From: Pezizomycotina sp. ARF18
Lineage: Eukaryota > Ascomycota
Direction of reading: 5' to 3'
DNA: 64,000 nt
Assembly (NCBI GenBank): GCA_002224055.1
Contig: AZLU01000023.1
Location: forward strand, 62,001 to 126,000
The translations under genes and the position numbers were made by a program. The notes under the pieces were generated by a model, which made no database searches, was not told where the DNA came from, and saw only the letters and a program-made list of their open reading frames with translations. Of the stretch, positions 58,564-64,000 are shown in pieces; within the stretch, counting starts at the first letter, position 1, and each line of letters opens with the position of its first letter.

Positions 58564-60393
58564 AAAAAAGTAGACGTCGATTTTTCGTGGATGGTTTGCA
58601 ATTAAATTGAAACAGTTTCGGCTCATCATTTGAAAATTCTTTTCCTTTCTTTCTTTTATCTGCAGTTTCCAGGTTGTATGGTAGATGATATTGGTTGTTG
58701 ACTGAGCGTGCTGTATAATAAACATTAAGTTAGTATCAAGCAACAAGCCAAGCTAACCACTTGGACTCTTTTACTATAGTGCAACAGACCTTTGGGCCCT
58801 CCAATTTATGAAGTACTATCTAGTTGCCGTGAATCAATCCCGTAAATCCTGATTTATCCTGTACCTTAACCACAAGAATCACAGCATAACTGAAACGAAG
58901 GCGCGGCGTAAATCTGACGTTCTTGCTGAGCTAGCTTATTAGGGATTTTGTCTCAACTCATTGACCGTCTGGTGAGCCGAATGAAGCTGTATATTCTCAG
59001 GATTCATACCATGACGCGACGCTGTCGATAAGACAAACGGATACGTCTCTTACTAGTAGGATCATGAATGAGAATATAGATGAGATAGGATTGAAATCAC
59101 AATATTGGACTCGTTTTAGTTCTCAGCCTAGCCTTCACAGTTATAACCAGATTGCTTTTTAGATGTATAGATGGGCAGACAGTTGTAATAGAGGAGAGCT
59201 AATGCTGCCTTCAGATTACATGCTCTGACCAATGTGTTCACGAGGCTCCATCTATTTCTTGTAAGGAAGGCGGAGGGCAAAAAACCAGAATATTGGTAAT
59301 AAGGTAGACCAGTCCGAGGAGATTTATCTATCATATCTCTATTTATTCAACAATGCCGCGTACGTAGCTACATAACTGGAGAATTTATGTAGATGGCTCT
59401 ATCGGCCTACCGAAATTGACACAGAACACACAAGATTTTTGCGGGGGCCGACCGAATGCGTTACATAGATCTCTTAGGGGAGTTCAGGAGGTCGAGGCTA
59501 AAATTAGTAAACGGGGAACCTGATTGATATCGAATTTTGTCAAGCTCGATACGACTATAAACGTGATACAGGACTTTAACCGCGGCTGAGGATTGATGTC
59601 CAAGAAGAACCGCGCTACGTAACGTGGTTGGGAGATTCCATATGTTCCTACCAAAAAAACACTATCAATCTGATACGTATAAGAGAATCAAAAAAGGACA
59701 TATCACGAGCAGAATGGCCTCATCCAGCGCGAAACGCTTTGATTCCTGTAACCAGAATTCTTTGTATTATCAAGCTTTATTATATATATTTCAGGGGTCG
59801 TCAAAGTTACACGATGCGGGGGGACTGCTTTACCGGCTGCCAGAGTCCTAGGTTTTGTTGCCTGGAGGTGAAACCGATTTGCTTAATTTAGAAAACAAAA
59901 ATTCGCTAGGCTTTCTTCCCCCACAATTTCACGACCCTATGGAGTTTTTGTTTCATCCGGTGTTTCCGTGTCCGATCTTTCCATTTTCAGTGGAAGACTG
60001 ACGATCTATCTATCAACTTTAACATTTTGAGACAATAAGCTGTACAGACTTTGACATATTTGTTCGTGAAATGCCATGTAAGAATGCAAAGCTAAGCGAG
60101 ATCGGCCTCCTCAGGAGATTGTTTCAAGCTCTTCATGATACCTCTGCACCTTGTAACCTTTCGCTTTTTTCAAAGGCGATGTTCTATCGGCACGATTCAA
60201 GTTTTAAAGACTTGAGAAGGTGCTTCGGTTGTCTCACCCAAGAAACAAACCTCCAAGATCGAAGCACTGGTGTTTCGACAAGTTTCTTCGTCCAACTCTT
60301 CAGTACCGAGTTATAGCACTGCCTGCGTAGCACCTATAGGAGCATCTATCAACCTTTTTGTAAAGCTTTCCCCATCATTTCCTCTGATAAACC
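58564..60393. other. intergenic, nothing recognised
   Basis: A plus-strand frame at 60071-60316 (LSEIGLLRRLFQALHDTSAP) is weakly protein-like. Nothing else is seen. Confidence 0.45.
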
Positions 60394-61667
60394 ATGGCGG
60401 ACTGGGCACCGACACAATGGCTCGTAAGTACCACTAAGGCCCTCTCAAGTTCAGCCACCACCGCAATACTAAACACACGCCTCAATACGCTCTAAATAGG
60501 CATTCCAATGGTTCTGGTCGCCCTATCGCTCACAACCCTCCTAGTGAGGCTGTACATCAACTTCACGGGCGTCAGGACCGTCCGCGCGTACCGGGACGTA
60601 ATCGTCACAATGTCCTGGACGCTCTTCTTCGCCATGGTCATCATGAACACCGTCGTCTGCGGAACTACTACTGCGAGAAACTACCGGACAAGTTCTTCGC
60701 GCTGCCGGCGAGCACGCAGATCGAGACGCTGAAGGTAAGTAAGCTGCGGCCCCTCACTTCCCATTCCCCCAATTCAATGTCAACTGACCATTCCACTACT
60801 TTATGATGAAGATTGGTTACGCAGCTTTATTCTTCAACGGTCCCGCAGTATGCTTCTGCAAATTCGACCTACTATTTCTCTACCACGACCTCGCACCGCG
60901 AAGGCACAACCCGAAAATCTTCCGTTTCATCCTCGTTGCATGGTTCTTCACCGTCATCGCAACGCTAATCCAAGTTCTCGTCCCGCTACTCGCCTGCCGC
61001 CCATTAGCATCAACTGGTAAACCACACCCAACATCCTCAAAACCAATATCTACCCCATTCATCCAACCACAAAACCAACACTAACAAACCCATCCAGGTC
61101 CCTCACAGCAGACCACTCCTGCGGCCTGACGCACGCCTACTTCATAGCCCTCTGGTCAACGCACATCCTCTCCGACCTCCTAATCTACATCATCCCCCTC
61201 GCCATCATCTCGCGCATGCACCTAATGTCCACAACAGCAAAGCTCTCCGCGGGCGTGATGTTCCTCATCGGGTTCGTTAACGTCGCGGCCGCTACGTTTT
61301 CTTGGTTCACGCTGATGTTTTATTATACGGAATCGTACGGGATGTGGGGCGCGGGGATGTTCGTGACCTTTTTGCAGCAGGCGACGGCGATTTGGATCGT
61401 TTGCGGGCCGCAGTGTAGGAGTATGTGGAGGTTGGTGTTTAAGAGGGAGGTGGAGGTAAAGAGTAAAGGGGGAGACAATGTGGGGGTGGAGGATGTTGAT
61501 GGGAGTGTTGCAAGGAGGGGAAGTGACGAGTCTGGTAAGGCGGAGAAGGAGAGTGGGATTTTCGGGACTGTAAGGTTTACGGCGAGGATACAGGGGCGCA
61601 GATTACGCCGAATGGAGGGAATGTGGTGTACGATGCGGATGGCGATGTGGAACGCGGGATACATTGA
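60394..61667 (+). CDS. SAT4/PTH11-type seven-helix membrane protein
   Basis: ATG 60394 (MADWAPTQWLV). Exon 1 may end at 60427 (GTACCA donor), joining SIPMVLVALSLTTLLVRLYI. Helices follow: RDVIVTMSWTLFFAMVIMNT, then LRNYYCEKLPDKFFALPAST; after intron 60735-60812, GYAALFFNGPAVCFCKFDLL and FRFILVAWFFTVIATLIQVL; after another intron ending at 61097, HSCGLTHAYFIALWSTHILS, DLLIYIIPLAIISRM, AKLSAGVMFLIGFVNVAAAT and WFTLMFYYTESYGMWGAGMF. The order, the conserved YxxxxxxxLYHRL-like loop (FDLLFLYHDL), the IIP pair in helix 6 and the W..C turn match fungal SAT4 (rhodopsin-like) proteins, whose ligands are mostly unknown. The tail is charged (FKREVEVKSKGGDNVGVEDV) and ends NGGNVVYDADGDVERGIH-stop after a one-base frame change near 61,590. 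Two others lie near 60,655 and the last splice. Confidence 0.8.
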
Positions 61668-62521
61668 GGTTCAAAATACAATACATAGCGGGGCGTTTAT
61701 TTTGACTAGTTATATCTGAGTATTCCATTATCGTATAGTTCGTGTCTACTTAACTAGAAAGGCCATGACCATTACAGTTAACACATCAAGGGAAGTCATC
61801 CGCTCACTCATTATCCAGCACCTTCATACATCTAATATAGCCGCCAGTTGTCACCCTGTATTTAGATAGAAACCCTCGTGATATGATCCCTTTGGGAATG
61901 ACGCATGGTGTCCCGCCCCTCACCATTGTTGACAACGGCAGGATGTTAGAGACAAAGTCACTATGTCCGGTACATCGCGCCGTCATACTACTTCGACAAC
62001 GTGGAGGTTCCTAATAGTGAACATCCATAAACCATTGTATTAATTACATCTGTTGAACTGCATTAGGTACATTACATGTACGAGAAAGGAAAGGAAAGAA
62101 ACCAAAGACAACTTTGCATCTCCGCCCTTTGTGCTCCGAGAAACCGCTCCACATGATGCAGTCTTTCAGCTCTTGAGCATCTGAGAACAAATAATAACAG
62201 AATTAAGAATCATTTTCCTGCGCGATCCGGATATCAGTAATAATAAAGAGAAAACGAAAAAACCAATCTATGAACCCTGACCAGCGCCTTTGTTTTCTGT
62301 GCCTCTCCCATTTATTCTCCATTCTCCTCTTCAAGCTTTCGATCCGATTTTCACAATAAAGCCCTTTCGGTGTAAAAGAAAGAGAAAAAAAAATACTCGT
62401 TCTCCCATCCATTTATCGAATTCAAATAGTGGTATCCGTATCCATCACCGTCTGCTCTTCTTCCATTTTATCTTCGGTTTCTTCTCGTTGTCGCCGGCGC
62501 TTTCGGTCGACTGATCGTGGG
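61668..62521. other. intergenic, nothing recognised
   Basis: Between two converging genes. No open frame with support. Confidence 0.5.
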
Positions 62522-63367
62522 TTAATGGCCTCTTAAGCGGGACTGACTGGTGTCGCCGGGACCAGCTATTGCGGCACTCGTCGAAGTCGACGTCGTCGCC
62601 GCCGTGCTGAGTTCGACGCTGCCGGCGAGGACATCCGCTACTTCTTTCTCCGAGAGGATGTATTTCCTCTCTGACGTCTCGTCCAGGCTGTAGAGCGGTC
62701 GCGCATTAGCCTAACCAGAACTCGACATCGAAAAACAAAAAAAAAAAAAAAAAAAAAAAAACACAAGAAGACAAGCCAAACTCACCGCCTCTCTTCCTCA
62801 TATAACACCGAATAATCCGCTAGCAGCGTATGCGCCCTCCCCATCTTGTTCGACCCGTGCAGCCACTTCACCATCGTATCCAGCGGCGGCGGCCCGCACC
62901 TGCACAGCACATCGACCGTAAACTTCCCCTGGTTCAGCGTAACGGGTATGTACGGCCATGCTCTGAGAACGGCGCGTCCCTCAGCATCGGCATCTTGTTG
63001 CTTATCTCCGCCGTCACCTGGAACAGCCAGAAAACGGGGTCGTTGTAGGGGGGCGTCACGGCCATCTGCTGCAGAGCCATGACGAGCTGGTGGATCACGT
63101 GGTCGCGGTCGGGTGCGTGCGCCGGGAGAAGTGGACGGGAAGAGGAAGAGGTCGGAATATGCGGCTGATGGCGCCGCGGGGGTTGTGCGTGGAGTGCCGG
63201 CGGAGGCGGTAGCGGAAGAGCATCTGGTGGGTCGTGTCGGGCATGACGACGAGCATGGGGAGAAGGTCAGGCCGTCCTCTGCTGTTGCGATCCTGTTGGG
63301 TCGCGGGTGTGCCGATGGGAGGTTGGCTGACGGCGCCTGGAATGATTGGAGGGAGATTCGACGCCAT
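62522..63367 (-). CDS. unrecognised fungal protein, frame-broken
   Basis: ATG 63367 starts MASNLPPIIPGAVSQPPIGT, then LLPMLVVMPDTTHQMLFRYR. After frame changes follow HVIHQLVMALQQMAVTPPYN, DPVFWLFQVTAEISNKMPML, YIPVTLNQGKFTVDVLCRCG and PPPLDTMVKWLHGSNKMGRA, then HTLLADYSVLYEEERR. A GTGAGT donor near 62,785 begins an intron that holds a 26-27 A run and ends GGTTAG near 62,712. The last exon reads ANARPLYSLDETSERKYILS, EKEVADVLAGSVELSTAATT and ends at TAA 62524-62522. Splice phase is one base off, as in neighbouring genes. The conserved-looking hydrophobic blocks suggest a globular regulatory protein, but I know no family name for it. Confidence 0.6.
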
Positions 63368-64000
63368 GGTGGGAGTGCTTGCGTTTTCGACGAAGAAAGG
63401 TAAGAAAGAGAGCTAGAGCTCAGTGGTATCGTAGCTGTGTCCACCGACGATGAGAGCTGGACGGCGATTGAGATTGAGGTAATAATAATGCTCGTCGGGA
63501 TGATGAAGTTAAGGGGGATTTGAGGGATTTTGTTGGTGACGATGATGAAAAACAAGGAATAGAGAGAAAAATAAAAAATAAAAAAAAATAAAAAATTAAA
63601 AGTAGGGGTGTGTGAGGAATTTTGTTTCGTTCTATTAATATCCCCTCTCTCTCTTCCTCCTCCCACTGTATTGTTTATGGAAGCAACCGTCCGATCTTTT
63701 CTCTTTTTTTTTTTTTTTTTTCTTTTTTTTTTCTACCTCAATTATAACTACTAGGCAAATTAGGTTTTAAGCCTCACACTCCGCCTCCTGCGGCAAAAAT
63801 CGGATCGTCTTGGTATTTTTCGTCCGAAGTCTAATCCCAGTAAATCGTCAGCTTATAACGAACTGCATCGCGGATCCATACTTACGTATTCCAGTAAATA
63901 GCTACATCTAATGGTTATCTTACGTGAATGTTACAGACTGATAGTACTTAATATTGCTCTTCTATGGGTGCTCGGAGGTGCTACTTACTGTACGCTTTTT
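63368..64000. other. promoter side of the 62.5-63.4 kb gene, poly-purine and poly-T tracts
   Basis: Pyrimidine-rich on the coding strand of the minus gene, with A-rich low complexity at 63,568-63,600 and T runs at 63,700-63,730. No gene seen up to the right edge. Confidence 0.5.

Noticed and set aside
62782-63666. 294-codon minus-strand frame starting MGGGRERGDINRT
   Set aside because: Its first part is low-complexity leader sequence and its middle (Arg/Pro-rich) is the wrong frame of the real gene; only the last part (from YIPVTLNQGK) is coding.
1-64000. tRNA, rRNA, CRISPR array
   Set aside because: No cloverleaf with B-box (GGTTCGAATCC-like) in a folding context, no rRNA-like stretch and no spaced direct repeats were found by eye.

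Overview
The window looks like nuclear DNA of a filamentous ascomycete (Pezizomycotina). The evidence is short GT-AG introns of 50-150 bp, two Clr5-domain genes, a Zn2Cys6 cluster, a SAT4/PTH11-type seven-helix protein, a BTRD1 repeat protein, and a hAT transposon eroded to almost pure A+T in the manner of RIP. I cannot name the genus. No rRNA, tRNA or CRISPR array was found.

Layout. 0-9 kb: the end of an unknown gene, a conserved fungal gene of unknown role (minus), a gene with a retropepsin-like DTGA motif, and a TPR-ankyrin gene. 11.7-18.2 kb: a small secreted six-cysteine protein, a 2,973-bp hAT relic with an 8-bp target duplication, and a BTRD1 tandem-repeat protein. 19.4-27.9 kb: a Ser/Lys-rich gene, then minus-strand genes that include two related copies (A and B) of an unrecognised family and a Zn2Cys6 gene whose start codon overlaps the stop of the gene before it. 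28.6-42.9 kb: a Clr5 gene, a long STAND-N-like/TPR/ankyrin gene, a response-regulator gene, a 424-bp inverted-repeat element, a small helical-protein gene, a gene with an SNF5-type CxxCPG...HxxxxxH module, and a second Clr5 gene. 43.6-45.7 kb: three tandem copies of a ~100-residue helical protein. 46.6-64 kb: a dithiol glutaredoxin, gene fragments, a Cys-rich secreted protein cut by a 675-bp TA-flanked MITE, a large repeat-containing membrane protein, a SAT4-type receptor-like gene and one unrecognised gene.

Apart from glutaredoxin this is accessory genome: repeat proteins (ANK, TPR, BTRD1), secreted Cys-rich proteins, Clr5 and Zn2Cys6 regulators, tandem paralogues and inserted elements. No metabolic gene cluster is visible.

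Most multi-domain genes change reading frame by one base inside otherwise well-kept coding sequence, where no intron fits. Either the assembly carries many one-base indel errors or many of these genes are newly decayed. Boundaries given as single spans therefore cover the coding region and are not verified transcripts.
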